DNA of 64,000 nucleotides from Gammaproteobacteria bacterium. Its GTDB lineage: Bacteria; Pseudomonadota; Gammaproteobacteria; Pseudomonadales; Pseudomonadaceae. The DNA lies in assembly GCA_012728415.1 (NCBI GenBank), contig JAAYFD010000025.1:1-64000 (forward strand). Direction: 5' to 3'. Shown here one piece after another: positions 54,269 to 64,000 of the stretch. Position 1 is the first letter of the stretch. Each line of letters opens with the position of its first letter. The notes beneath the pieces were generated by a model that ran no database searches, had not been told where the DNA came from, and saw only the letters and a program-made list of their open reading frames with translations. The translations under genes and the position numbers were made by a program.

Positions 54269-55742
54269 CCCTTGCCAGCCATTGTGACTCTTTCGCCAAG
54301 TCGGCTGCAGCCAGCGGGTTGTCCTCTACCCAGCCAGCAGGAAACCGGATGCTCAGCTTGTTGCCGCTGGCACGCAGTTCAAGGTCAGGGATGCAGTGCC
54401 TGGTGTTGCGCACGCGATGCAGCAGGATTGCCAGGCGCAACACTACACAGAGCCTGAGGAGCGGAGTGGCATCGCTGCCGAATTCGTTGAAGCGGTCAGC
54501 AGGGATGTTGCGGCGATGACCACGCACCAGTAGCGCCATCATTTGCTGCTCCTGGCGTGAAAAGCCGGCCATGTCCGAGTGCTCTACCAGATAGGCTCCA
54601 TGTTTGTGAAAGTGGTAGTGGGCGATATCAAGGCCGACTTCATGCACACGGGCTGCCCAGCTTAGTAGCTCGCCATGCCATTCTTCATCCAGGTCCCAGT
54701 CGGGTGCGACTTGTTCCAACAGCTCCATGGCCTTGTGTTCAACGCGCTGGGCATGGGTAGTATCTACATGGTAGCGAGCCATCAGGGAAGAGATGGCCCG
54801 CTCGCGGACATCTTCATGATGGTGGCGGCCTAGCAGGTCATAGAGCACGCCTTCACGCAGAGCACCATCAGCCTGGGTAATCTGTTCCAGATCCAATGCG
54901 TCGAAAACGGCTTCAACAATGGCCAGGCCTGAGGGGAAAATCGAGCGGCGTTCGGGCTTGATGCCTGGTAGGCGAAGCTCGTTGGCATTTTTCAGCTGCA
55001 ACAGGTGATGTTTCAGGAACTCAATGCCGGGTCGGTTGATTTCGCCCTGGCCGCAGCCCGCACTTTGGCAGGCTTGTGCGACCGAGCGTAGTGTACCCGA
55101 TGCGCCAACACAGTCCTGCCAGCCCAGCCGGCGCAACGTTTGTTCGCTTTCCATCATTTCGAGGCGGGCAGCGGTATAAGCCCGGGCATAGCTGTCCGGG
55201 CTGATGCGGTCAGCAGGAAAGAAGCGCTGGCCATAGCTGACACAGCCCATCTGCAAGCTGGAGCGGTACTGGGATTCAAAATCCTGTCCAATAATGAACT
55301 CGGTGCTGCCACCGCCAATGTCTACGACCAGCCGGCGACCAGGACGGTCTGGCAAGGTGTGCGAAACGCCCAAATAAATCAGGCGGGCTTCTTCGGGGCC
55401 GGAAATAACATCCACATCATGGCCAAGAATGGCTTCGGCCCGCTCGATAAATTCGCGCCGGTTGATGGCAACCCGCAGCGTACTGGTGCCTACCACCCTG
55501 ACACTGCCTGGCGGCAGGTCGCCAATGCGCTGGGCAAAGCGGCTCAGACAGTCCAGACCACGTTGCATGGCATCTTCCTGCAGATACAGGTGCTCATCCA
55601 GCCCAGCTGCCAGCTGCACTTTCTCGCCCATCCGGTCCAGAACCCGGATGTCCTGCTGGTCAGTCTTGGCCAACAGCATGTGAAAACTGTTCGAGCCCAG
55701 GTCGATGGCTGCTATCAGGGGAAAGTTCTTGTGCTGGGGCAT
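54243..55742 (-). CDS. ppx: exopolyphosphatase
   Basis: 499 residues from the Met of [20 protein letters not shown]; 39 upstream open codons show no homology. The Ppx/GppA domain ([15 protein letters not shown], then [16 protein letters not shown]) is followed by a C-terminal HD-like domain ([26 protein letters not shown]). It removes terminal phosphate from polyphosphate. It is divergent from trxA, as in Pseudomonas. Confidence 0.96.
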   Translation of the reverse strand: MPQHKNFPLIAAIDLGSNSFHMLLAKTDQQDIRVLDRMGEKVQLAAGLDEHLYLQEDAMQRGLDCLSRFAQRIGDLPPGSVRVVGTSTLRVAINRREFIERAEAILGHDVDVISGPEEARLIYLGVSHTLPDRPGRRLVVDIGGGSTEFIIGQDFESQYRSSLQMGCVSYGQRFFPADRISPDSYARAYTAARLEMMESEQTLRRLGWQDCVGASGTLRSVAQACQSAGCGQGEINRPGIEFLKHHLLQLKNANELRLPGIKPERRSIFPSGLAIVEAVFDALDLEQITQADGALREGVLYDLLGRHHHEDVRERAISSLMARYHVDTTHAQRVEHKAMELLEQVAPDWDLDEEWHGELLSWAARVHEVGLDIAHYHFHKHGAYLVEHSDMAGFSRQEQQMMALLVRGHRRNIPADRFNEFGSDATPLLRLCVVLRLAILLHRVRNTRHCIPDLELRASGNKLSIRFPAGWVEDNPLAAADLAKESQWLARVNHHLEVA

Positions 55743-55867
55743 GGCCTGACTCCCGGATTGGCAGTGCTTCGCCCCGTGTTCTGGCAGCAGGGCAAGGCAT
55801 GTCAATGATGTAGAGTGTTGAACAGACAGCAGGGAGCTTCTGGCTGGCTGGAAAATCAAGAGCCGGC

Positions 55868-55896
55868 TTTCACTGCCACTAAAGTCGAGCTATGAT
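55868..55896 (+). promoter_or_regulatory. candidate promoter of trxA
   Basis: TTTCAC (55868-55873), 17-bp spacer, TATGAT (55891-55896), 44 bp upstream of the trxA start. Reasonable but not strong match to sigma-70. Confidence 0.45.
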
Positions 55897-55939
55897 ACCT
55901 GTCATCTGTACCAATTTACATTACATAGCGGAGTCTTTC

Positions 55940-56266
55940 ATGAGTGAACATATCAGCAACATCACCGACGCAGGTTTTGAGCGCGATGTCCTGCAGGCAG
56001 AAGGGCCGGTTCTGGTTGACTACTGGGCCGAGTGGTGTGGCCCGTGCAAGATGATTGCACCGGTGCTGGAAGAAATTGCCCAGGAATACGCTGGCAAGAT
56101 CAAAATCTGCAAGTTGAACATTGATGACAACAAAGAAACTCCGCCCAAATATGCTGTGCGTGGCATTCCAACGCTGATGCTGTTCAAAAACGGTAATGTT
56201 GAAGCCACCAAGGTGGGTGCGCTGTCCAAGAGTCAGTTGGCGGCCTTCATCGATAGCCACATCTGA
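55940..56266 (+). CDS. trxA: thioredoxin
   Basis: 108 residues from the ATG of [20 protein letters not shown] with a GGAG site upstream. The active site is WCGPC ([15 protein letters not shown]) and the cis-Pro loop is RGIPTLMLF. It is a general cytoplasmic dithiol reductant and sits immediately before rho, as in Pseudomonas and E. coli. A stem of two AACCGGTT-containing arms lies just after the stop. Confidence 0.97.
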   Translation: MSEHISNITDAGFERDVLQAEGPVLVDYWAEWCGPCKMIAPVLEEIAQEYAGKIKICKLNIDDNKETPPKYAVRGIPTLMLFKNGNVEATKVGALSKSQLAAFIDSHI

Positions 56267-56537
56267 CAATCGCCAACCGGTTGTATGCAGCCATCCCGTC
56301 GGCATGCAACCGGTTGTCGCACATGATTTGTCATCCAATCCTGCTTGCCGGCCCGGCAGCGCTGGACGCACGCCCTAACTGGTGGTAGATTCACCACAGG
56401 TAGTGCGAGAGCCGTCACACCTTCATCTGGCCAATACCCTTCCCCAGCTTGTATTGGATCAATCCAGCATTTTTTCTTGTGGCAGGCCTGTCTGACCGGC
56501 AGCTGCCTTTCCGAACACTAATTTCCTTCCTTCCCTT

Positions 56538-57800
56538 ATGAATCTGACCGAATTAAAACAAAAGCCCGTAACCGAATTACTGGACATGGCTGCTGCCATG
56601 GGCATGGACAACATGGCCCGTTCGCGCAAGCAAGACATTATCTTTGCCCTGCTCAAGCGCCACGCAAAAGGTGGTGAGGAGATTTCAGGTGACGGTGTTC
56701 TGGAAATCCTCCAGGACGGTTTCGGATTTTTGCGAGCTGCTGGCGCTTCTTACCTGGCCGGCCCGGATGACATCTATGTGTCGCCCAGCCAAATCCGTCG
56801 CTTCAACCTGCGTACAGGCGATACCATTGTCGGAAAAATCCGGCCTCCGAAGGAAGGTGAGCGCTACTTTGCCCTGCTCAAGGTTGATTCAATCAACTAC
56901 GATCGTCCGGAAAATGCCAAAACCAAAATCCTGTTTGAGAACCTGACGCCGCTGTTTCCGACCCAGCGGCTGGTCATGGAAGCGGGAAATGGCTCTACCG
57001 AGGACCTGACGGGTCGTACCATTGATCTGGCAGCACCAATCGGCAAGGGTCAGCGTGGGCTGATCGTCGCACCGCCGAAAGCGGGTAAAACCCTGATGCT
57101 GCAGAATATTGCAGCCAACATTGCCCGCAACAACCCGGAATGCCACCTGATTGTTTTGTTGATTGACGAACGCCCGGAAGAAGTCACCGAGATGCAGCGC
57201 ACCGTGCGTGGCGAAGTGGTGGCCTCGACCTTTGATGAGCCGCCGGCACGCCATGTGCAGGTAGCCGAGATGGTGATTGAAAAAGCCAAGCGGCTGGTCG
57301 AGCATAAAAAAGATGTGGTTATCCTGCTCGACTCCATCACCCGCCTGGCACGGGCCTATAACACTGTCATTCCAAGTTCCGGCAAAGTGTTGACCGGCGG
57401 TGTTGATGCCCATGCGCTGGAAAAGCCCAAGCGCTTCTTTGGTGCCGCGCGCAATATCGAAGAAGGTGGCTCGCTGACCATCATTGCCACCGCACTGGTC
57501 GAAACCGGTTCCAAAATGGACGAAGTAATCTACGAAGAGTTTAAGGGTACCGGCAACATGGAGCTGATCCTCGACCGTCGCATGGCTGAAAAGCGTGTGT
57601 TCCCGGCGATCAACATCACCAAGTCCGGAACCCGGCGTGAAGAGCTGCTCACCACCGAGGACGAGCTGCAGCGCATGTGGATTCTGCGCAAACTGCTGCA
57701 CTCCATGGACGAGATCGCCGCTACCGAGTTCCTGCTTGACAAGCTCAAGAGCACCAAGACCAACGACGAGTTTTTCCTGGCCATGCGTGGCGGCAAGTAA
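56538..57800 (+). CDS. rho: transcription termination factor Rho
   Basis: 420 residues, full length. The N-terminal [20 protein letters not shown] and the cold-shock-like RNA domain ([20 protein letters not shown]) precede the ATPase with Walker A ([15 protein letters not shown]), Walker B ([16 protein letters not shown]) and the Q- and R-loops ([17 protein letters not shown]). It is a hexameric helicase that ends transcripts. The 271-bp leader between trxA and rho, where Rho usually autoregulates, holds no gene. Confidence 0.98.
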   Translation: MNLTELKQKPVTELLDMAAAMGMDNMARSRKQDIIFALLKRHAKGGEEISGDGVLEILQDGFGFLRAAGASYLAGPDDIYVSPSQIRRFNLRTGDTIVGKIRPPKEGERYFALLKVDSINYDRPENAKTKILFENLTPLFPTQRLVMEAGNGSTEDLTGRTIDLAAPIGKGQRGLIVAPPKAGKTLMLQNIAANIARNNPECHLIVLLIDERPEEVTEMQRTVRGEVVASTFDEPPARHVQVAEMVIEKAKRLVEHKKDVVILLDSITRLARAYNTVIPSSGKVLTGGVDAHALEKPKRFFGAARNIEEGGSLTIIATALVETGSKMDEVIYEEFKGTGNMELILDRRMAEKRVFPAINITKSGTRREELLTTEDELQRMWILRKLLHSMDEIAATEFLLDKLKSTKTNDEFFLAMRGGK

Positions 57801-57814
57801 GCAAGAGGCGCCCT

Positions 57815-59281
57815 ATGCAGTACACGGATTTGCGCGAATTCATCCAGGTCCTGGAAGAGCGTGGCGAGCTGAAACGCATCCGGCATGAAATTTCGCCTGT
57901 TCTGGAAATGACCGAAATTTGTGACCGTACACTGCGCAAAGGCGGCCCTGCCCTGTTGTTTGAAAACCCGACCGGCCATAGCATGCCGGTACTGGGCAAC
58001 CTGTTTGGCACACCAGAGCGCGTAGCCCTGGGCATGGGGGCCGACAGCACCAGCGAGCTGCGCGAAATCGGCAAACTGTTGGCTCAGCTGAAAGAACCCG
58101 AGCCGCCCAAGGGCATCAAGGATGCCTGGGACAAGCTGCCAATGTTCCGCAAAGTCCTATCCATGGCGCCAAGAGTTAAAAAATCCGGCCCCTGTCAGGA
58201 AGTCATCATCGAGGGCGATGACGTGGACTTGGGCAAGCTGCCCATTCAAACCTGCTGGCCTGGCGATGCCGCTCCACTGATTACCTGGGGCCTGACCATT
58301 ACCCGCGGGCCAAACAAGCCCAGACAGAATTTGGGCATCTATCGCCAGCAAGTGATTGGCCGTAACAAGGTCATCATGCGCTGGCTTAGCCATCGCGGTG
58401 GCGCACTGGATTTTCGAGACTGGTGCCTGAAACATCCCGGCCAGCCCTATCCGGTTGCGGTGGCGCTGGGTGCTGATCCGGCCACCATTCTGGGCGCAGT
58501 AACACCAGTGCCGGATACCCTGTCCGAATATGCCTTTGCTGGCCTGTTGCGCGGCAAGCGTACCGAACTGGTCAAGGCCATTGGCAGCGATTTACAGGTG
58601 CCAGCGCGGGCAGAAATTATCCTTGAAGGCCATATTTATCCCGGCGAAATGGCCGATGAAGGCCCCTACGGTGACCACACCGGCTATTACAACGAGGTGG
58701 ACAGCTTTCCGGTGTTTACCGTGGAGCGCATCACCCACCGCGAAAGCCCGATTTATCACAGTACCTACACGGGTCGCCCGCCCGATGAGCCGGCAGTACT
58801 GGGCGTGGCACTGAACGAGGTGTTTGTACCCATCCTGCAAAAGCAGTTTCCGGAAATTGTCGATTTTTACCTGCCACCGGAAGGCTGTTCCTACCGGATG
58901 GCGGTGGTCACCATCAAAAAGCAGTATCCGGGTCACGCCAAGCGGGTGATGCTGGGGGTCTGGAGTTACCTACGCCAGTTCATGTACACCAAGTTTGTCA
59001 TTGTCTGTGATGACGACATCAACGCCCGCGACTGGAACGATGTCATCTGGGCCATTACCACACGCATGGATCCGGCCCGTGACACCGTGATGATTGATAA
59101 CACGCCCATTGATTATCTGGATTTTGCCTCGCCAGTTTCGGGCCTGGGTAGCAAAATGGGTATGGATGCGACAAACAAGTGGCCGGGCGAGACCGACCGC
59201 GAGTGGGGCGTGGTTATCGAGCAGGACTCGGCAGTAAAACGGCGAATTGATGAGCTGTGGCAAGAACTGGGCATTGATTAG
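57815..59281 (+). CDS. ubiD: 4-hydroxy-3-polyprenylbenzoate decarboxylase (prenyl-FMN dependent)
   Basis: 488 residues, full length. Family segments are present: [40 protein letters not shown] and the catalytic Glu-Arg region. The protein decarboxylates the ubiquinone precursor using prenylated FMN supplied by UbiX. It begins 14 bp after rho. In Pseudomonas ubiD is also just downstream of rho. Confidence 0.95.
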   Translation: MQYTDLREFIQVLEERGELKRIRHEISPVLEMTEICDRTLRKGGPALLFENPTGHSMPVLGNLFGTPERVALGMGADSTSELREIGKLLAQLKEPEPPKGIKDAWDKLPMFRKVLSMAPRVKKSGPCQEVIIEGDDVDLGKLPIQTCWPGDAAPLITWGLTITRGPNKPRQNLGIYRQQVIGRNKVIMRWLSHRGGALDFRDWCLKHPGQPYPVAVALGADPATILGAVTPVPDTLSEYAFAGLLRGKRTELVKAIGSDLQVPARAEIILEGHIYPGEMADEGPYGDHTGYYNEVDSFPVFTVERITHRESPIYHSTYTGRPPDEPAVLGVALNEVFVPILQKQFPEIVDFYLPPEGCSYRMAVVTIKKQYPGHAKRVMLGVWSYLRQFMYTKFVIVCDDDINARDWNDVIWAITTRMDPARDTVMIDNTPIDYLDFASPVSGLGSKMGMDATNKWPGETDREWGVVIEQDSAVKRRIDELWQELGID

Positions 59282-59310
59282 GCGCTAAGCTGACACCAAT
59301 AGCCGCTTGT

Positions 59311-59339
59311 TTGATTGGCTCAATTCGTCAGTGTATGTA
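59311..59339 (+). promoter_or_regulatory. candidate promoter of the frd operon
   Basis: TTGATT (59311-59316), 17-bp spacer, TATGTA (59334-59339), about 195 bp upstream of frdA. The -10 is weak. The stretch between ubiD and frdA otherwise shows no gene. Confidence 0.35.
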
Positions 59340-59533
59340 TTCAGGACTCTGGCACTGTACTGCTGTTTTTTATGGCGTGCCTCAGTGCCCTGCCCCGAAG
59401 CCTTGCCGGACACTTGAGTTGACCAGCCAGTCGAACAGGCGACCAGTTCCGCTGCCTTCTGCTTGCATACAGCCCGGCCAGGCCCGTTTTGCAGGCATTC
59501 ATGGCGGCAAAACGTACCCGTAGGAGCCTGTGC

Positions 59534-61318
59534 ATGAAACAAGCTGATTTTGATGTGCTGGTGGTAGGCGGCGGCGGTGCCGGTTTGCGTGCTGCCATTG
59601 CTGCTGCCGAACAGGCCCAGCAAGGCAACAGCAGTCTGCGTATTGGCCTGGTGTCCAAGGTCTACCCCATGCGTTCGCACACAGTCGCAGCCGAAGGTGG
59701 CGCTGCAGCCGTTACCCAGGAGCATGACAGCTTTCAGGCGCATTTTGACGACACTGTAATGGGCAGTGACTGGCTGGCCGAACAGGGCGTGGTGGATTAC
59801 TTTGTGCGCCATGCCCACCAGGAACTGGTGCAGATGGAGCACTGGGGCTGCCCCTGGAGTCGCAAGGCCGATGGCAGCATCCAGGTGCGCCGTTTTGGCG
59901 GCATGAAAATCGAGCGGACCTGGTTTGCCGCTGACCAGACCGGTTTTCACATGCTGCACACCCTGTTCCAGACTTCACTGAAGTACAGGGAAATTGCCCG
60001 TCTTGACGAATATTTCGTGCTTGACCTGCTGGTGGATGATGACTGTGTCGCGGGCGTCGTAGCACTGGATGTGGCCAGCGGTGCCCTGCATTTGCTGCGC
60101 GCCAAAGCGGTGATTCTGGCTACCGGCGGTGCCGGGCGCTTGTTCCGTTTCAATACCAATGGCGGCATTGTCACTGGCGATGGTATGGCCATGGCCTATC
60201 GCCACGGCGTGCCGCTACGCGACATGGAGTTTGTCCAGTATCACCCTACCGGCCTGCCCGGCTCCGGCATCCTGATTACCGAAGCGGCGCGTGGTGAAGG
60301 CGGCATTCTGGCCAACAAGGACGGTTACCGCTACCTGCAGGATTATGGCCTGGGTCCGGAAACCCCGCTGGGTCAGCCGGAAAACAAATACATGGAGCTG
60401 GGGCCAAGGGACAAGCTGTCCCAAGCCTTTTGGCACGAGCAGCAAAAGGGCCGTGCCGGCAAGTACGGCGACAGCGATGTAACCTTCCTTGACTTGCGCC
60501 ATCTGGGTGAGGCACATATCAACGAGCGCCTGCCATTGATTCGCGAGCTGGCCCGGGCCTACGTCAATGTGGATCCGGTGAAAGACCTGATTCCGGTGCG
60601 CCCGGCAGTGCACTACACCATGGGCGGCATTACCACGGATGCCAAGTGTGAGACCGCCATCAAGGGCCTGTATGCCGCCGGCGAATGCGCCTCGGTCGGC
60701 TTGCACGGGGCCAACCGTCTGGGTTCCAACTCCCTGACCGAGCTGCTGGTGTTTGGCCGTCTGGCCGGCGAGCAGGCGGTGGCACATGCCCTGGCCAGCC
60801 AGCATGCCGACCTGACCCTGCTGCAGGCACAGGCGGGCGTGCAGCAGCAGAAACTGGCTGCCCTGTCTGGTCACAAGACAAAAGTAAACTGGGTGGACAT
60901 AAAACGGGCCATGCTGAAAACCATGGAAGAAGGCTGTGGCATCTACCGTGAAGAAGCCGGCATGCAGAAAACCCTGGATACCCTGCGCGAGCTGAAAGAG
61001 CAGATCAGGCAGGCTGCAGTGCAGGACACCAGCAAGACCTACAACACCGAGTTGCTGTATTTCCTTGAGCTGGGTTATGGGCTGGACATTGCCGAAGCCA
61101 CCTGTCTGGCAGCATTGCAGCGCCGCGAGTCCCGTGGCGCCCACCAGCGTCTGGATGAAGGTTGTACGCAGCGCAATGACGAGCAATTCCTCAAGCACAG
61201 CCTGGTACATTATCAGGGTGGTGGCGATGCCCGACTGGAGTGGCAAGAGGTGGACGTATCCATGTTGCCGCCGGGCGTACGCGCCTATGGCGAGGCGGGC
61301 AAGGGGGACAAGGCATGA
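59534..61318 (+). CDS. frdA: fumarate reductase flavoprotein subunit
   Basis: 594 residues from the ATG of MKQADFDVLVVGGGGAGLRA with a TAGGAG site. The covalent FAD His49 lies in YPMRSHTVAAEGGAAAV. Active-site elements HPTGLPGSGILITEAARGEG and HGANRLGSNSLTELLVFGR are present. It transfers electrons from quinol to fumarate, or works in reverse as succinate dehydrogenase. The four-gene order and separate FrdC/FrdD point to the E. coli-type fumarate reductase. The stop overlaps frdB (ATGA). Confidence 0.96.
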   Translation: MKQADFDVLVVGGGGAGLRAAIAAAEQAQQGNSSLRIGLVSKVYPMRSHTVAAEGGAAAVTQEHDSFQAHFDDTVMGSDWLAEQGVVDYFVRHAHQELVQMEHWGCPWSRKADGSIQVRRFGGMKIERTWFAADQTGFHMLHTLFQTSLKYREIARLDEYFVLDLLVDDDCVAGVVALDVASGALHLLRAKAVILATGGAGRLFRFNTNGGIVTGDGMAMAYRHGVPLRDMEFVQYHPTGLPGSGILITEAARGEGGILANKDGYRYLQDYGLGPETPLGQPENKYMELGPRDKLSQAFWHEQQKGRAGKYGDSDVTFLDLRHLGEAHINERLPLIRELARAYVNVDPVKDLIPVRPAVHYTMGGITTDAKCETAIKGLYAAGECASVGLHGANRLGSNSLTELLVFGRLAGEQAVAHALASQHADLTLLQAQAGVQQQKLAALSGHKTKVNWVDIKRAMLKTMEEGCGIYREEAGMQKTLDTLRELKEQIRQAAVQDTSKTYNTELLYFLELGYGLDIAEATCLAALQRRESRGAHQRLDEGCTQRNDEQFLKHSLVHYQGGGDARLEWQEVDVSMLPPGVRAYGEAGKGDKA

Positions 61319-62058
61319 AGACCATGGAAATCCGTATCCAGCGCTATTTGCCGGAGCAGCACAGCGTGCCACAGGTAGAAAGCTATCAAGTGCCCTTTGA
61401 CGACAGCACCTCGGTACTGGATGCACTCAATTACATCAAGGAAGAACAGGATTCCAGTCTGAGCTACCGCTGGTCTTGCCGCATGGCGATCTGCGGCTCC
61501 TGCGGCTTTATGATTGATGGTGAACCCAAACTCGGCTGTAAGGTGTTTTTGCGTGACTACGCTGCCGCCGGCACCGTACTGATCGAGCCGCTGGCGCACT
61601 TTCCGGTTGAGCGCGACCTGGTTGTCGATCTTGAACAGTTCATGCAGCATCTGGATGCCATCCAGCCCTATATCATCAAGGACAGGCCCAACGGCGTCAC
61701 CGAGATGAGACCCAACAAACAAACCCCGGCGCAGCTGGACAAATACCAGCAGTTTGCTGCCTGCATCAACTGTGGCCTGTGCTATTCGGCCTGCCCGCAG
61801 TTTGGCCTGAACCCCGAGTTTCTTGGCCCCGGTGCGCTGGCGCTGGCCCACCGCTATAACCTGGACAGCCGCGATGAGGGCCGTGCCGGGCGCATGCCGC
61901 TGATCAACTCGGATGAAGGCGCATGGAGCTGCACCTTTGTCGGTTATTGCTCCGAAGTCTGTCCTCAGCAGGTGGACCCGGCGGCAGCGGTCAACCAGGC
62001 CAAGGTGCTGTCGGCACAGGACATGGTGTTGCAACTGTTCAGGAGGAAGAAGGGATGA
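61315..62058 (+). CDS. frdB: fumarate reductase iron-sulfur subunit
   Basis: 247 residues. The 2Fe-2S site reads SCRMAICGSCGFMIDGEPKL with a further Cys in LGC. The second Cys set is CINCGLCYSACP. The third is CTFVGYCSEVCPQQVDP. Three clusters in series pass electrons between FrdA and the membrane quinone site. It overlaps frdA and frdC starts by 4 nt each. Confidence 0.97.
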   Translation: MKTMEIRIQRYLPEQHSVPQVESYQVPFDDSTSVLDALNYIKEEQDSSLSYRWSCRMAICGSCGFMIDGEPKLGCKVFLRDYAAAGTVLIEPLAHFPVERDLVVDLEQFMQHLDAIQPYIIKDRPNGVTEMRPNKQTPAQLDKYQQFAACINCGLCYSACPQFGLNPEFLGPGALALAHRYNLDSRDEGRAGRMPLINSDEGAWSCTFVGYCSEVCPQQVDPAAAVNQAKVLSAQDMVLQLFRRKKG

Positions 62059-62438
62059 GCTACAAGAGTGAACTGGGCCGTACCTGGTGGCTGAAAAACC
62101 CCGCCTTCAAGGCCTATATGCTGCGCGAGGCAACCGTTCTGCCGCTGGTGTTTTTCATCCTGTGCATGCTGGCCGGCATCTACTCGCTGGGCAAGGGCGA
62201 GCAGGCCTGGCAGAGCTGGGTTGTCGTTATGGGGAATCCCCTGGTGCTAACACTTAATGCGCTGGCGCTGGTGGCCAGCCTGTACCATGCGGCTACCTTT
62301 TTTGTGCTGTTTCCAAGAGTCATGCCGGTTCGGCTGGGTGGCCAGAAGGTGCCTGACAACCTGATTGTGATCGCTCAATGGGCCGGTGTTGCCGCTGTCT
62401 TTGTGCTGGCGGCCTGGGTTTTCTGGGGGGTGCTATGA
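62055..62438 (+). CDS. frdC: fumarate reductase membrane anchor subunit C
   Basis: 127 residues with three membrane helices (VLPLVFFILCMLAGIYSL; LVLTLNALALVASLYHAATF; IVIAQWAGVAAVFVLAAWVF). The N-terminal TWWLKNPAFKAYMLREATVL is the typical FrdC motif. With FrdD it anchors the complex and forms the quinol site. Shine-Dalgarno AGGAGG lies in the end of frdB. Confidence 0.93.
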   Translation: MSYKSELGRTWWLKNPAFKAYMLREATVLPLVFFILCMLAGIYSLGKGEQAWQSWVVVMGNPLVLTLNALALVASLYHAATFFVLFPRVMPVRLGGQKVPDNLIVIAQWAGVAAVFVLAAWVFWGVL

Positions 62439-62794
62439 GAAAAGCAGTCAAACGCAGCGACGAGCCGGTCTGGTGGGCGCTGTTCAGTGGCGGTGGTGTT
62501 TGCTTCGCTATTTTGGTGCCGGCTGCAGCGTTTTTTCTGGCACTGGCCCTGCCATTGGGCTGGGTCAGTCTTGATCATGAGCAGGCGCTAGCAGCCTTTA
62601 CCAGCATTTTTGGCGTAGTGTTTGCAGGCGGCGTGATCGCCCTGCCCGCTTTCCATGCCGCACATCGTATCCGTCATGGCCTGTATGACCTGAAGTTCGG
62701 TGCTCGTGGCCTGATCAAATGGCTGGCCTATGGTCTGGCAACGCTGGCCAGTATCTATGCACTGGGCTGCTGGTTTGTCCGGTTTCTACTGTAG
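62435..62794 (+). CDS. frdD: fumarate reductase membrane anchor subunit D
   Basis: 119 residues with three membrane helices. The start MRKAVKRSDEPVWWALFSGG matches FrdD (conserved S-x-E-P-x-x-W). It overlaps the frdC stop by 4 nt, completing an unbroken frdABCD operon. Confidence 0.93.
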   Translation: MRKAVKRSDEPVWWALFSGGGVCFAILVPAAAFFLALALPLGWVSLDHEQALAAFTSIFGVVFAGGVIALPAFHAAHRIRHGLYDLKFGARGLIKWLAYGLATLASIYALGCWFVRFLL

Positions 62795-62939
62795 GGTACC
62801 GTTATAAATGCGGATCGGCTTATAATTACCGGTTCGGGAGTGCAATTTCCCTCGTCGTGGGCAGGCTTGCCGGCTTTGCCGGGTGTTTGTCCGATCCTGT
62901 TGGCATAACAGGCCGCATGCTGTCGGCCAGGTATTGAAT

Positions 62940-63659
62940 GTGGAACAAAACGCAGTAAAAACGCATGAGTGCACCGTAATTGGCATTAACTGCCTGGGTG
63001 CTGAAGTCTATGAGGTTTGCTTGCAGCTGCCAGCGGACACAGGAGTTACATATCAGCCGGGCCAGTATCTGATGCTGGCTTCGCGTACGGGTGAATTTAA
63101 TCCCTATTCGATTGCTTCGGCTCCGGCTGAAGGTGGCATGCTGCGTTTGCAGATCCTGGCCACGAATGCACCGCCCATGAAGCTGTTGGCCGAACTGCAG
63201 AAAGACAAGGTTGCCCGGGTGCAGTTGCCATTTGGCGATGTATGTGTCGACTTGACTGATGAGCGGCCGCTGTTGCTGATTGCTGCTGGTACTGGCATGG
63301 CGCAAATGCACAGTATTCTTGAACAAGCCCGGTTGCAGGGTAGCACGACGCCTATTCATCTGTACTGGGGTGCGCGCGAAGTACAAAGTTTTTACTGGCT
63401 GTCCGCCTGGAACCAGTGGGAAAAAATGGAACATGTCTATCTGCACAAGGTAGTCAGCCATGATGACAGCTGGGAAGGGCGTAGCGGCTTGTTGTATGAG
63501 GCGGTAATCAAGGACATGCCAGATCTGGCTGATTGCCGGGTGATCGCCAGTGGGTCGCCCGCCATGGTCTATGGCACGCTGGATGCCCTGGTAGAGCATG
63601 GCATGCAGCCGGCACAAATGCAGGCTGATGTATTCAGTTATGCGCCCCGCCCGGCGTAG
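62940..63659 (+). CDS. NAD(P)H-flavin/ferredoxin reductase-like protein
   Basis: About 239 residues from a GTG (VEQNAVKTHECTVIGINCLG) with AGG 8 nt upstream; earlier in-frame starts are possible. The FNR fold is clear: FAD-binding RTGEFNPYSIASAPAEGG and NAD(P)-binding LLLIAAGTGMAQMHSILEQA, with a C-terminal VIASGSPAMVYGTLDALVE. No 2Fe-2S motif is seen, so it resembles Fre-type flavin reductases. Fre-like genes beside ubiD are common in Pseudomonas; it may supply reduced flavin. It follows frdD by 145 bp. Confidence 0.8.
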   Translation: MEQNAVKTHECTVIGINCLGAEVYEVCLQLPADTGVTYQPGQYLMLASRTGEFNPYSIASAPAEGGMLRLQILATNAPPMKLLAELQKDKVARVQLPFGDVCVDLTDERPLLLIAAGTGMAQMHSILEQARLQGSTTPIHLYWGAREVQSFYWLSAWNQWEKMEHVYLHKVVSHDDSWEGRSGLLYEAVIKDMPDLADCRVIASGSPAMVYGTLDALVEHGMQPAQMQADVFSYAPRPA

Positions 63660-63826
63660 TGGGTCGCCTGGATCGCTCTGTGAGTTAATGTTGGCGCTTG
63701 TGGGCTCCACACTGTATTGCCATGCACCGGCCATACCCTGCCATGGTTTATTTCAGCAACCTGTGCCGGAGCCTTGGCCATCCGGATTTGAGTCGACTCA
63801 ACGAGCCGTATAGGCCGCTGGTGCTG

Positions 63827-64000
63827 CTACCGGTCAGATTTGCCCTTGGCCGTATATTTCTTTTCCATTTCGAGCAGCTTGAGTTTGCGGTCAACGCCCC
63901 AGCGGTAGCCGGAGATACCCCCATCGCTGCGTATTACACGGTGACAGGCGACCGCAAGAGCTACCGGGTTGCTGGCGCCGGCCCGGGCCACAGCGCGTAC
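63827..64000 (-). CDS. methylated-DNA-protein cysteine methyltransferase, C-terminal part (Ada/Ogt type)
   Basis: A partial gene that continues beyond the right edge. The last 57 residues are read on the minus strand: ASNPVALAVACHRVIRSDGG with the active-site Cys in ACHRV, then ISGYRWGVDRKLKLLEMEKK and a TAG stop at 63827. ACHRV with Ala before Cys is more like Ada than Ogt (PCHRV). It repairs O6-methylguanine by self-methylation. Whether an AraC-type half precedes it cannot be seen. Confidence 0.9.
   Translation of the reverse strand, partial: VRAVARAGASNPVALAVACHRVIRSDGGISGYRWGVDRKLKLLEMEKKYTAKGKSDR

Noticed and set aside
59311..59323. FNR/Anr-like box TTGATTGGCTCAA upstream of frdA
   Set aside because: The half-sites TTGA and TCAA are separated by 5 bp; FNR-type sites need 6 (TTGAT-N4-ATCAA). 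Attractive for a fumarate reductase but the spacing is wrong.

Overview
The window reads as an origin-proximal chromosome segment of a gammaproteobacterium close to Pseudomonas (Pseudomonadaceae/Pseudomonadales). The evidence is the block glmU-atpCDGAHFEBI-parB-parA-rsmG-mnmG-mnmE-yidC-yidD-rnpA-rpmH, the trpI/trpBA pair near gyrB, Pseudomonas-type parS palindromes in recF, REP-like hairpins, and the ppx/trxA/rho/ubiD run. By eye the base composition is close to 50% GC. No species can be named from the sequence alone.

Layout. 1-350: leader and promoter of an rRNA operon that runs off the left edge (minus strand). 0.35-3.2 kb: small envelope genes (lipoprotein, SpmA/SpmB-type fusion, amidase, TM2 protein). 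3.2-20.7 kb: a minus-strand housekeeping run of glmU, the F1Fo ATP synthase operon, chromosome partitioning genes, tRNA/rRNA modification genes and the YidC/RNase P/L34 cluster. 20.7-21.2 kb: an AT-rich stretch followed by clustered DnaA boxes, the likely oriC. A second DnaA-box cluster lies upstream of mnmG (16.2-16.7 kb). 21.2-26.4 kb: ampD, two lipoproteins (CsgG-like, Sel1-like) and an intact IS3-family element. 26.4-32.5 kb: hemE and two paralogous acyl-CoA dehydrogenases, with a PsrA-like operator and two unusual nested palindromes. 32.6-39.9 kb: NYN-domain protein, trpI/trpBA, a C39-like peptidase with a broken copy beside it, an Asp/Glu racemase, a Fic remnant and an arylamine N-acetyltransferase. 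39.9-43.5 kb: a minimal sulfur-oxidation module (SoxYZ fusion, YeeE/YedE transporter, Tat-exported FccB flavoprotein, monohaem cytochrome c). 43.7-47.6 kb: a periplasmic thiol-disulfide pair (DsbG-like, membrane TlpA-like) with a divergent two-component system. 47.6-53.8 kb: gyrB-recF-dnaN-dnaA on the minus strand. 53.9-63.7 kb: a DUF3301 protein, ppx, trxA, rho, ubiD, frdABCD and a flavin/ferredoxin reductase. The right edge holds the C-terminus of an Ada/Ogt methyltransferase.

The main structural point is that dnaA-dnaN-recF-gyrB faces rpmH from 32 kb away and in reverse orientation. In Pseudomonas the order is rpmH-oriC-dnaA, with dnaA pointing away from rpmH. The trpI/trpBA orientation relative to gyrB is kept, so the whole block looks like one inversion that separated oriC from dnaA. 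The most system-like accessory content is the fcc/yeeE/soxYZ module next to the Dsb/TlpA genes and their two-component system. It could be a periplasmic sulfide or thiosulfate handling pathway without SoxAX, SoxB or SoxCD in this window.
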